Source: Bisporella sp. PMI_857 (Eukaryota; Ascomycota; Leotiomycetes; Helotiales; Helotiaceae). From it: 64,000 nt of DNA. Under the pieces are notes generated by a model. That model did not search any database and was not told the origin of the DNA. It saw only the letters and a list, made by a program, of their open reading frames with translations. This document shows, one piece after another, positions 54,608 through 64,000 of this stretch. The stretch spans positions 310,001 to 374,000 of the forward strand of contig JAJSPD010000011.1 of the NCBI GenBank assembly GCA_021307315.1. The letters are read 5' to 3'. Position numbers and translations under genes: made by a program. Position 1 is the first letter of the stretch. Every line of letters begins with the position of its first letter.

Positions 54608-55933
54608 TCAATTCACGATGGCGGAGCCAGCAACCACGCTGGCATATCGGCGAGTGGTTGAGGAGTAGAAGATATTACCAGCAAGGGTCTCAATCATTCC
54701 GCGAGCGAATCTAAGCTGCTTGTCATTCAACTCTCCGGTATCAATGAGACCTTTGTATGCGTCGTGAATCTGATCTTCAATGTCCCACAGGAAAGCGCGA
54801 AGGATGTTTTTGGCAGCACGGGGAGAAACAGAGAGAAGATCTTGCAGAACTTTAATTCCGTTCACCAGAGCACTACCTCGCTCCTCCATCTCGCGAAGCT
54901 CCTTATCGTAGGAATAGAGGTCGTTGGTGAGCGAGAAATGCGTTATATAGAGTCGATGGAGGTGGGCTAGTGGTTCTATTTCCGAGGCGGAGATGTTGAC
55001 GTTGCATGTAAGCTTCAATGCAGCATCGACGAAGCTATCAATCTAACATTAGCAACTAGAGCCTACCCTGCACTATTAAGAAAAAAGCCTTACTCTACTG
55101 CGAAGTCTTTAATGCGATACTCAATGTAGTCGCTGAGTGTATTGTAGCTGATCTTGGGAGGATGAGTCCGTGTGTGCTCCACCCACTTCAGAATGCCCTT
55201 GAGAAATTCTGGGCCTATAGTCGGCTCTTCGCTAAGAACTTCTTTCACATATTTCCTGAATATCCGGTTCCTCCATGGCTCCATTCCCTGCTTGCCTCCA
55301 ACCGAATCGGACAAAGCTTCATCAATGATAGTTGTACCCTAGTACAACAGTGTCAGTCCTCTACATTTGGCGGCGAGAAGGTCAAGTATAAAGCCATCTT
55401 ACTCTGTCTGCTAACTGGGACTCGACTACATCTGAAAGCACATGATTAGTTTACTGAGTTTCAGCGATGTATGTACACGTAGGGCTGGAGGGCGTACCGT
55501 CATGCATAAATATGAGCAGGTTCGCCTTTGCCATTAGCCTGGCTCGCTTACTACACGATGCGGGAAACATATTCATTGGCGCTGTAACTGCTGTTTCTAG
55601 AAGTTCTTCGCGCTTTTTCCTGCTTGAATGTATGCTCGCCGCGCTATAAAGGTCTGTGGGTAAGAGACCCCGTTCTTCTAGAGACGCTTCTTCAATTTCT
55701 TGCATAAGCTCCAGCGCTGCCTCCTCAGCCTCTCGCCAGTGCTTGCACTGCACAGTCGCAGGGAATGATGTCGGCCATGGGACCCCGACGATACGAGGAT
55801 CAAAGGAGACGCTATTTTCTAATCCCGGAACATTCACTGAGATTGAGTCTTTCAGGAAGGAAAATAACTCTTTTTTAGCCGCCCCCGAGAGAGAGATTCC
55901 TGCTGGATCGAAAGCATAGGATATTGGTCTCAT
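54608..55933 (-). CDS. Class I terpene cyclase (probable sesquiterpene synthase)
   Basis: Cyclises a prenyl diphosphate (probably farnesyl diphosphate) with Mg2+. Four exons: 55933-55498, 55431-55403, 55338-55094 and 55034-54608, with GT-AG introns of 66, 64 and 59 bp; the sum is 379 codons including the stop, 378 residues. The Asp-rich metal motif is formed across the first intron: FMHD joined to DVVES, giving HDDVVE. The second metal motif (NSE triad) is intact: NDLYSYDKE. RNRIFRKYVKEVL and the Arg/Tyr-containing end RRYASV also fit fungal cyclases. Start ATG at 55933 (MRPISYAFD). No lesion is seen. No P450 or transporter lies beside it, so it appears an orphan. The product cannot be predicted. 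Confidence 0.92.
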
Positions 55934-57369
55934 GACTGAGCAATAAAGTGAATGCAATATTTGGTAAAGGGAGTATCAACTGAAGAGAAAAACGGACTTG
56001 CCCTATGAGGTCCTCTCTAGCTGATTAAATATCAAGCTATTAGATGCATAGATTTTTATGCGGCCACTAGCGCCGAAAACCGACCGCAATTGTGCGGCAG
56101 CTGCTAGTCGTTTGACTTCCCTTTGACTCACAGCTGACATTCCTGATAGTAGTGATCTGCCGTATCTCCATTCCTCAGAGTGAGAATGTTGGTACTAAGA
56201 GAATTCAGACCAGGACACGTGATATGGCACGTGAAGCGATACTGTATTTTAGACCTCATTCACTTAGCTAGAGAACATGCAAGATTTTATAACCATACAG
56301 CCACACCCTAAATCCTGTTGTTCAATCGGTCCTGTGGACCGACAGAGAATCCTCCTATACTAATAAGTTATACAGCACAAAAACGTGCGTTGATAGTGAA
56401 CCAAACAACACTTACGTAGAATATCTGGCTCAGTCCTGCATTCCTAACTAGTCATGTCCACGAGCTCCGTACGAACGGCTACTTACATGGCACGTCCAAT
56501 TTGATACAACCCATTTTTGCCGATCTTTAAGTAAGGAGCCGATATTGACTCCTTGGATCACAAGAACTGAATGGAAGCCCAAAATGGACTATAGACACTA
56601 GCTTTAGACATCCTGGCTTTGTATCATTATACACCTTGAGCAATGCTGATATTGTAACCATAGTTACAGTCAAAGGGGGATTTAATGCTTGGCTTGGAGA
56701 CTGGGTTTGAACCAGCTTTATATAATTACAGGGGCTGCCATAGCAATGGCCAATGACGAGGGTAAAACTGCAATTCTCCATACCGCCAAAAGCCGCGACA
56801 TGCGGGCCGTCTTGTCTATGCTTGAAATTTGTGAAGGAGATTTTCTCAATTTTTTTGGCACTCAAAGACAAATAGCGGTGAACTGTGTTGCATCATTCAG
56901 TAGAAAGGTTCTGCTCTGGTATGATCTGGATGCCCCCACGTCCGGGAGCCAGTGCTGGGAATTCGCAGTCACTTCCACTTTTCAATTGATTCACAAACCT
57001 GCTGGATAATGCTTAGACATGGAACTAACGCGAAGTCTGTCATTAAAGTAGTAAGCATATTAATGAGAATGCTTCAGGCTCTTGTAGTGAGTAGTGAGAA
57101 AGTACACTCCAAATCCGGCGGGATTATGGAACGTGTGTGTCAAACTATAAGGCACGCAATAGCACTTTCCACAGAAGCATTTGCTTTTTGTGGTCTAACA
57201 GTGCGTCTCTCCGGGGAGGTGGCTAGAATAGAAGGTGGTCATCAGGGACTAGGACAAGTAATCTCACGTAATCGGACTCAAAAGCTCTCTTTCCGGAGTC
57301 ACTCATGTCCCGGCCTATTCGAGTTAAAATCGAACTATTTTAGTACCTATTTACTAAATACTCACAACC
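55934..57369. other. Upstream of terpene cyclase, no gene recognised
   Basis: Promoter presumed in the first few hundred bases. Frames at 56689-57009 and 56952-57416 have no convincing motif; the end of the latter region is the start of a HET remnant. Confidence 0.35.
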
Positions 57370-57966
57370 CAGCCTTACGTATCCTACTGACAGATTTTTC
57401 GCGATTGCTGCACTAAAGAAGTGGTTAGCGGAAGCTTTTAGGGGGGACAGCATGCACGGTGTTACCGAAAATTACCTCCATAGAAGCCCCCTGGCAGCGA
57501 CCGGGACTTGAAAGGATGACGCGCATTTCATATCCAACCGGTCAGGTGGTGCCACCTTGGTCTTGGATGGCACGAGATGGGCAAATCATATATGTGAAGG
57601 TGGAATTCGAACAGGTCGAATGGAATAAAGGTGTCCAGTGGACCAACGGCAAATTGAAGGCTCCAGTGGTGAGCTCACATAATTGCAGTGTAGAGCTCGG
57701 GCATGATGGAACCTATGTTATAGAGGATGAGAAGAGGGATGATGAAAATTATTGGTTAAAGGACGACGAGGAGGATCAAATAGGCGTTCAAGAGCTGAAG
57801 TATGCTATTATTGGGAGGAAGATGAGCAATTGAGATGGTGAGTGGGGATACTACGCATTAGCTGTTACCGTAAGGTCTTCATCAGGAGGCATGGGTTTTG
57901 AGAGGATCGGAGTCGGGTACATTCCCCGGAGACTCATATCGTACTTTGCGGCTGCGAATTCGAGCT
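57370..57966 (+). pseudogene. HET-domain protein, C-terminal remnant
   Basis: Reads TDRFFAIAALKKWLAEAF, YLHRSP, a one-base shift near 57490, then PWQRPGLERM, PTGQVVPPWSWMARDG, an acidic part, IIGRKMSN, TGA where Trp is expected (57832), and WGYYALAVTVRSSSG, GFERIGVGYIPRR. This order (DRxxAI, YLHRSLLW, PSWSWMA, GVG) is that of the tail of large HET proteins. The HET domain itself is not present. Confidence 0.7.
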
Positions 57967-58053
57967 GAAAGCACAGTCTGGGCATTGGAAGGCCCAGCAT
58001 TCTCATCCGAAAATTTGGTCGTAACTCCATTGTAGATGTTGTTGAAATGATTC

Positions 58054-58231
58054 TGTCGGAATACCTACCACGTGGCAAAGGCGTAGTAGCTATAGACTAC
58101 GCTCTTGCTGGTGTGGTTCTGATATTCGTTGATTGTTCTAAGTTCTAGTTCTACGGAGTTGAGTAAGATCGAAGCCCCACTGTTTCAGGTACTGGTCACA
58201 TGATCATAACTACATACAAATAGCTACCAAC
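58054..58231 (+). repeat. Dispersed repeat, family F, with family G end
   Basis: TGTCGGAATACCTACCACGT at the left as at 54336. The right part CACATGATCATAACTACATA to TAGCTACCAACA matches 10912-10957 next to the MULE remnant. Could be one short LTR-like or MULE-derived unit. Confidence 0.6.
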
Positions 58232-58307
58232 AGATTCATTATCTCACATTCGGATCTAGCGCGTGAAAGCTTCAGTGATAGTTCAGAATTAGATACAGGG
58301 TTAGGGT

Positions 58308-58640
58308 TAGAAGTATGCTTGTAAGTCTAACAGGAAAACTCAAGCTTGCCTTCCCCCAAGGAACTCTAGCTCTTCCTTATATCCCATAACAGTGCTCAAC
58401 AGTGCTGTATCCTTGGCCTACGAAACCACCGAGCTCTAGGTCGGTATCCCCGAAAAGCATTCTGTCAATCGGAGCCCACGATAGTCTTGACTATATGCCT
58501 CTATAGTGGCTGTAAGCCTTCGGCTGGCTGTCAGCTCGCTTAGAGCAAACCGCCCCTAACCGACTCTGGCTGTCACACCCTAACCGGCTTTGGCTGTCAC
58601 ACCCTAACCGACTCTAGCTGTCACACCCTAACCGACTCTT
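58308..58640 (+). repeat. Family D fragment with 24-bp tandem repeat
   Basis: AGTATGCTTGTAAGTCTAAC onward matches 12190 and 44766. At 58555-58640 a 24-bp unit CTAACCGACTCTGGCTGTCA plus CACC occurs about 3.5 times. Just before the fragment is GGGTTAGGGTTAG. Confidence 0.75.
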
Positions 58641-59018
58641 ACCTCTACAAATGTTTTAGTAATTAAACTATTTATATATATACGCTCTTTACAGCTCCTT
58701 ATGAACTTTATGTTGGAGCCTGTACAGCTGAAGCTCACCGGGCTGAACAGGGTATATTCTGAGTAAGCTGCAAGGGTATATTCAGCTGTTTACGTTCAGC
58801 TGTTTACGGTAAGAGCAAAGCGTCAGCTTGTACGAGGCCCTATGCTATAGGCACTATGATATAGGTCCTTTGGGCGTATATATGGGAGCTACTTCCCACT
58901 ATAGCAACCGTAGTCAAAACAATAGTACTGGTTTACCCCCTAGATTTCTTCCGACACTTCAAGTTTTCAAGTTAGTTCAATAGTTAATTACACCCAAACC
59001 AGCTTAAAGTATTGGAAT
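58641..59018. other. Upstream region of the secreted-protein gene
   Basis: AT-rich, with TTATATATATACGC near 58672. No coding frame. Confidence 0.4.
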
Positions 59019-59816
59019 ATGGCGAAAACCCTATTGTGGCAACTACTTATAAGTGTGCTCCTACAATATCAAGTGGCAGCTACTGGTGGTATTGCACTTT
59101 TAGAGACATATACGGGCACTGGCTGTAAGGGAGGAAGTAGATATACGGTCATAAATTATGTCGATAACTACAACACTCCGATAACTCCGGCGAATGGTTT
59201 GTTCAAAAGTGTGAAACTTATATGGATACCACAAGACTTCAGCGATTATGCTGTCAGTTTGTACAGACACACAGGTACGACCTCGGCAGGCGACATATCA
59301 ATAGTACCTACTGCATCTCGGCGGTGGCAATGCTATACACACACTGAGGGGTCCTGGGCACATATGATAGTCAATTACTCGGGCCTAGATCGCATCCGCG
59401 ATGATACTGCGAACATAAGCAGTGTGGGCATGGTGAAACGGGCTCAACCAATTGAAGGAATACTTGACGTAGGCGGTAGATACCTGGTCGGTGTGCCACG
59501 GTTCAACAGACCCGGCAATCGACCAACCCGCATAACCGCAGAAGCCCTGGCGAAACTGACAACATGGTACATTGGCAAGACGGGATTCAGCACAACAGGC
59601 AAGCTACAGGTGGGAAACTTGGTGCTAGACTCGGGGGTGGGGCTGGGTACATCGATAAAGAACACGATACTGGCTCTGGCCTCGTTCTACATGGCTGAAG
59701 AGTACTCGGCAAACTACTTGGCGACTTCAGCAAGAACACAAATCTGGTACCAGTACGTCATGGGCGATGACAGCTCATGGGCGGCCGTGCTCGATATCGA
59801 AGCGTATCAAGTGTGA
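59019..59816 (+). CDS. Secreted protein of unknown function
   Basis: 265 codons, one exon, ATG at 59019. The N-terminus MAKTLLWQLLISVLLQYQVA is a signal peptide with probable cleavage near AATG. The mature part begins ALLETYTGTGCKGGSRY, with TINNYVDN-like text (VINYVDNYNTPITPANGLF) and few cysteines. NYSG and NISS are potential N-glycosylation sites. No transmembrane segment, GPI signal or enzyme motif seen. The intact frame amid decayed DNA suggests it is under selection or recent. It could be a secreted effector or cell-surface protein; I do not recognise the family. Confidence 0.75.
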   Translation: MAKTLLWQLLISVLLQYQVAATGGIALLETYTGTGCKGGSRYTVINYVDNYNTPITPANGLFKSVKLIWIPQDFSDYAVSLYRHTGTTSAGDISIVPTASRRWQCYTHTEGSWAHMIVNYSGLDRIRDDTANISSVGMVKRAQPIEGILDVGGRYLVGVPRFNRPGNRPTRITAEALAKLTTWYIGKTGFSTTGKLQVGNLVLDSGVGLGTSIKNTILALASFYMAEEYSANYLATSARTQIWYQYVMGDDSSWAAVLDIEAYQV

Positions 59817-59880
59817 TGAGTAATAGAGTAGACTCTATTACTACCGGATGAGGAAAAATATACTACCTAACCTTGGCTAT

Positions 59881-60081
59881 TGTCAGGTGCCAGGATGTCG
59901 CGTGCTAAAGGGCAAGGAGGGGCTCGGTAAAGGCCCTGATGCTGGGCATGTATGGGCACGTGGGGAGTCGCCAGGGGTACGGAGGGTATAAGTAGGGGAC
60001 TCGGGAGGTAGTAGAAAGGGTAGAGATTAGTCTTGTATCAAATTGCAGTTGACTTGTGCCACACTACTCCAGCACCTTACA
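59881..60081 (+). mobile_element. LTR, family C
   Basis: TGTCAGGTGCCAGG to AGCACCTTACA, like 5482-5684. Flanks GCTAT and GGAAC do not match, so the ends may have been altered. Confidence 0.8.
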
Positions 60082-60299
60082 GGAACATCTGAGGCGGCTA
60101 TTGACACCATGGATAGGATAATCGACAGCATAATCAGGACCACAGAATTTTTTAGTTGGAAATCGAATTCTATAAGAGAAACAAGTAAAGAACAATGACT
60201 AACTGGCTATAACTTTAAATGTTTGCGAGGGAGAGGCTTATGGCTTCTGTATTATAAATTCGTCTCGGCACGGAGGGTTGTCTCGCCACGTAGGGATGG

Positions 60300-60760
60300 A
60301 CGTTAGAACAGCAAGCGAATTAAGCTGCTAAGGAGTATCACGATGCCGTCTGGAGACAGAAAAAGGCACTCTGGGAGGATTTCCTCGCAGATGGCACAAA
60401 TATCTGGCAAGCAGCAAAGTACCTAGACCCTAGTGGCAGTTCAGCATTTGACAAGATTGTCACGGCCCTGGCCCTGTCTCGCTTAGAGCTTGGCCCCTGA
60501 CACCACAGGGCTCGCTTACACTGGCCCCTGGCCAGCCTCCTGTATACAAAGCACTGTGTTCCTCCCCTTCTTCGGTCTGTAGCTTGTTATCTTAGTTATA
60601 ACAATTGATAGTCGTTCATACCTTTGAGTCCATCTTCCTGAGATCCGCGGATCGAAATCCCTGTTCGCCTTGAGTTGTTGCAAAGATACCGCCGCTAACG
60701 AGAAGAGACGGATCTACTGCAAAAATTAAAACTGAACAGGCGGAAAGTCTTGATAGATAC
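60300..60760 (+). pseudogene. LINE ORF2 fragment (between endonuclease and RT), cut by LTR A
   Basis: Reads YHDAVWRQKKALWEDFLADG, TNIWQAAKYLDPSGSSAFDK and, after LTR 60458-60682, IPPLTRRDG and KIKTEQAESL. This is the linker before reverse transcriptase in Tad-type LINEs (RQKKxHWxxFL; AxKYLxP). Nothing further of the element is present. Confidence 0.75.
60458..60682 (+). mobile_element. Solo LTR, family A, inside LINE fragment
   Basis: TGTCACGGCCCTGG to TTGAGTTGTTGCA, with AAGAT duplicated at 60453-60457 and 60683-60687. Confidence 0.92.
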
Positions 60761-61606
60761 TGAATGCATTAACTGAACTACGAAGCATCGTGTGGACGGA
60801 TCTCCCTGTAAATACAACAGTACCAGCCAATTCCTTGTCATGTGCAAGTGCGCATGCCTCATTATCACATGACTTACTCCACACTAGCCTCCCGGCTTCC
60901 ACACCCCTTCAACACTCGTTCCAAGAGCTTGATCGGGATCAATTTTGCTTTGTTGTCGACGGATAGACCTAGTATTGATATAAATAAAACCGCATCAGTT
61001 CCGAAGCTTGCCAAGAAACGATATGCATGGCCAAGATAATGAATTATTGACTGGCTGCAAAAGCGATTCACGGCTGCATGTGCGTATGATAAGCAGGCTG
61101 AACTCGCATAGTTACTTCGCAAAGTAAGGCGCATGTCTCATCCTCGGTGCGTCCAAAGTATCAGCCTTGTGCTACATATCACAAAACGTCATCCGATCGT
61201 TGTAGATCGTACCTGATCGGGGGTGGCGGATGGCGGCGGGTGGGGCTGGCGTTGGTGTGACCAACCAATAATTAATTACATAGAGCCCTTGGCTTTTTTA
61301 AAAGCTCAAATACCCCCCCCCCCCCCCCCAAAAATTACGATAACTGATGGTTTTCAGCAGAAAAGTAATATTTTCTGGCCATTCATCTCATGACTCTGTC
61401 ACGCCTAGTGCGAGACTACGCCGGCCAAGGATGGCGTTGAACAATGGTGCATGTTGCGCACGAGGAGTTGATAAGTATCGTTGAGGTCCAAGCCGGCGAT
61501 TCGGGGTGATTGAAGTTTGATTTGGATCCATTTTGATTGAGTACTCCCATTGTCAACTGAGTCACCTAATAAGAAATCCTGATCAGCTCAAAGCAAGGCT
61601 ACTATC
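60761..61606. other. Upstream of second methyltransferase, with C-tract
   Basis: No convincing gene. A run of 17 C residues at 61313-61329 lies about 280 bp before the start codon. Confidence 0.5.
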
Positions 61607-62738
61607 ATGGCTCTACCATCTGCCTGCGGTTGTGCTATTTCGACGATCGACCCAGACCCAGATAGAAACTCCCTATCAGACCCAGGTTACGAGACAGGCA
61701 GTCTTGGTATATCATCAGTATCCCTTAGCTCTTCTGTTCAAAGCTACATTTTCGAGAACGGGAGACGGTACCATCGGTTTAGAGAAGGCGCATATCCTTT
61801 CCCCAATGATGAGAGGGAGCAGGAGAGAGAGGCTATGATCGATGCGGTGATACTGGAAATGTGCCAGCAGTTGCATTTCGCCCCGATCGGAGCCAATCCA
61901 CAGAAAATTTTGGATTTGGGAACCGGTATAGGCATATGGGCGCTTAGGAGTAAGCTCAGAAGTATTTCTTGATAAGGAAAGGGAGGTTTCAAGTGCTGAC
62001 GACTGTATATTTGTAGTGGGTGACTTGTATCCCAGTAGCAGCATTCTTGGGGTAGATCTAAGTCCAATTCAGCCTACGTGGGTTCCCCCAAACGTCAAAT
62101 TCGTGGTCGATGATGTGGAGAGTCTTTGGCTGCAACCTTTGGATCATTTTGATTATATACACACGCGGCATATGGCGCCGGCTATCAGAAATTGGCCAGG
62201 ATTGATGCAGCAAGCTTTAGAGTACGCTCTATCCTCCCTACCGCATTGTAAAAATGATGCTTATGAATACAGTCATCTCAAACCTGGCGGCTGGTTCGAG
62301 GTACAAGAGATTCACCACTACCCGCAGTGCCACGATGGCAGTATCCCTTTGAACTACCCTGTGACGCAATTCTGGGATTCGATAATCGAAGCTCTGGCAG
62401 CGCTCGGGGTGGACTTGATGGCAACTCGAGTGCTTGTAGAGGTGATGCGACGAGTGGGATTTGTCAATATCACGATGCGGACATTCTACATTCCAATTGG
62501 ACCTTGGCCGAAGAACAAAACTCTGAAAAGAGCAGGCTTGGAATGGAGAACTATCTTGAGCGATGGACTACAATCAACTGCCTTAGGACCCCTAACTAGA
62601 GGATTGGGATGGACCAAGGAGCAGGTGGAGGTTAAATTGGTAGAGGTGAGAAATGCATATATGGATGATGGGGTGCATTGCTATATGCCTTTGCACATCA
62701 TTTATGGGCAAAAACCCAGAGCGAGTGTGACTAAATGA
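61607..62738 (+). CDS. LaeA-like SAM-dependent methyltransferase, intact
   Basis: Exons 61607-61949, 62017-62221 and 62273-62738; introns of 67 and 51 bp with GTAAGC..GCTGAC..TTGTAG and GTACGC..TACAG; 337 residues in frame. The N-terminal block IFENGRRYHRFREGAYPFPN then DEREQER is usual for fungal TAM/LaeA-type proteins. Methyltransferase motifs: KILDLGTGIGIWAL (motif I), ILGVDLSPIQP, VKFVVDDVES, FDYIHTRHMA and, across intron 2, ALDHLKPGGWFEVQE. The last exon ends with VHCYMPLHIIYGQKP, also typical. A different subfamily member from 23333-24593 (fewer introns). The acceptor substrate is unknown; a link to secondary metabolism is inferred from the family. Confidence 0.93.
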
Positions 62739-64000
62739 CTAATAACGAAAACTTGATCCAAAATTTAAATCCCCATCAAACACCAGCCTCAGTAGTCGGT
62801 TAGATGCCTATAAAATAAGTGTTGGTGATTCGGCATTAGAAATTGGGGAGTTCCTGAACGGGGAGTCGCCTCCCTCACAGGCCACGGCCCGCCTGGCTGT
62901 CTTGCTGCCACCGGCCTAAATAAGGGATCGCGAACTCCGCCTCAAGTATAAATCCATCGCTATTTCCTACTGCTTTCTCATCGCCCTTCGCTCCTAACTT
63001 CCAGCACGCCTGCCGCAGCTCGCCCCCAAAAGTATGTCGTCTCGGCTTTACCACGACCCTGGGTCCAGCACTATTGCTCGTGTCGCTCCTCGAATATCCC
63101 TTCCCACCACCAGGCCCGCCCTCCAATTTGCGCTCATCCTCGTGTGTTTCCCACCTTCTTCGCCTCTGGTGTTGGAATCTGCCTCATATTGACGACGATC
63201 TTGATTTAGCTCGGCTCATCTCAGACTCGCCGACGGTCTGCGACACGTCCAGCACTTACTGCCAACTCGAGATGCCGGTGCGGGTTCGCTCTCTTCATTA
63301 TCCTTAGCTATCATCTCCACCGGAATCCTCCATTCTCTGCGTACCTGGAATCCGCCAGGCGTTCCACAAGCCACTCTGCCAGCGCTGGCGAGTCGACTGA
63401 TCACAAAGAGATGCAACATGGCTCTTGCACTAGGACGCAGACGTTGCCAAACAACCAGCGATGCAGAGGACCTTCTTTCGTAGTAGTGGTTTGGGGAAGG
63501 AACGAGTCGGCTTGGCTTCACGACGCGGCAACAGGGAAGAGGCGAAGCAGGAAGACCAACAACGGCTGAGTCTGCTGCGCACATGAGCACCCAGCCAGTT
63601 CAAGGAAGGTTTGGTCCTTGATTCTCCCATTTGACAAACGGTCCCCGAGTTCGAGACTGGTTATACGAGATGATTCTAGGTAGTAGCGTGGATATTGCAG
63701 CAGGCGGCTAGAACGGTCGAGGGAGAGCCGGTTAAGCTAGCATGGGTGGGGCGTTTAAGGCAACACATTTTCCTACCTGCTGGAATGTGCCGAGAGAGAT
63801 TCCTTGGCACTTTTAGTGCTCGAGTTTTCTTTTGCGGCAATCACCCTAAGTGGGGTTGCTTGATGAGGAGAGTCTTCGTGGATCCGCCGAAGACTTGTTC
63901 CACAGTAGGACGACGTGCAGCTCGTCCTGATAACCCGACTCGCCTTTTTACGAGAGGCGCTGAAGCACTAAGGCCGGCAATTATAAGGTGGACCTAAGAC
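62739..64000. other. Right-edge stretch, no gene recognised
   Basis: Higher G+C than most of the window. Frames on both strands (62875-63126 minus, 63216-63590 minus, 63695-63997 plus) lack known motifs. May include the flank of a gene outside the window. Confidence 0.4.

Noticed and set aside
58297..58309. A true interstitial telomere
   Set aside because: Only about two GGGTTA units, too short to separate from chance.

Overview
The window looks like accessory, transposon-rich DNA from a filamentous ascomycete (Pezizomycotina). The reasons are short GT-AG introns of about 48-136 bp, HET and NACHT/NB-ARC domains of fungal NLR type, Zn(II)2Cys6 and F-box-like proteins, LaeA-type methyltransferases, Tad-type LINEs, Fot1/pogo and MULE transposons, and many stop codons of the kind made by C-to-T mutation at CpA. 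I cannot name the species.

Layout. 1-10 kb holds an NB-ARC-TPR gene entering from the left edge, a broken NACHT fragment, and the best-preserved gene, a three-exon HET-NACHT-WD40 receptor on the minus strand (5891-9971). 10-13.7 kb is a transposon graveyard: a MITE, a MULE split by a solo LTR, a long inverted repeat and a copia RNase H remnant. 13.9-15.8 kb is a two-exon F-box-like gene with a solo LTR just behind its stop. 16-20.3 kb holds another NLR fragment, a split Tad LINE ORF1 and several LTRs. 20.8-24.6 kb carries a beta-lactamase-like hydrolase gene and a LaeA-like methyltransferase gene with many introns. 24.6-34.6 kb is sparse and holds decayed genes, including one split by a solo LTR. 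35-40.8 kb has a C-terminally membrane-anchored protein, a GDCGSG peptidase-like domain joined to a Zn2Cys6 finger, and the broken remainder of that transcription factor. 41.4-46.3 kb is a nest of elements: a Fot1/pogo transposon inside another insertion inside a solo LTR, then a LINE endonuclease cut by two solo LTRs. 46.6-49 kb is a HET gene cut by a solo LTR. 50-54 kb holds remnants of two transposases and an HNH nuclease. 54.6-55.9 kb is an intact class I terpene cyclase. 57.4-59.8 kb has a HET remnant and a secreted protein. 60-62.7 kb has a LINE remnant and a second, intact LaeA-like methyltransferase.

How the parts relate. Recognition and incompatibility genes recur: one intact HET-NACHT-WD40, one NB-ARC-TPR, one HET gene disrupted by an LTR, and three NLR or HET fragments. 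They lie among solo LTRs, many with perfect 5-bp target duplications, so past insertion can be dated relative to each gene. The terpene cyclase, the two methyltransferases and the hydrolase are potential specialised-metabolism genes, but they are separated by repeats and do not form a compact cluster. Exon models were made by eye from splice signals and reading frame. Where total exon length is divisible by three and family motifs join cleanly, confidence is high.
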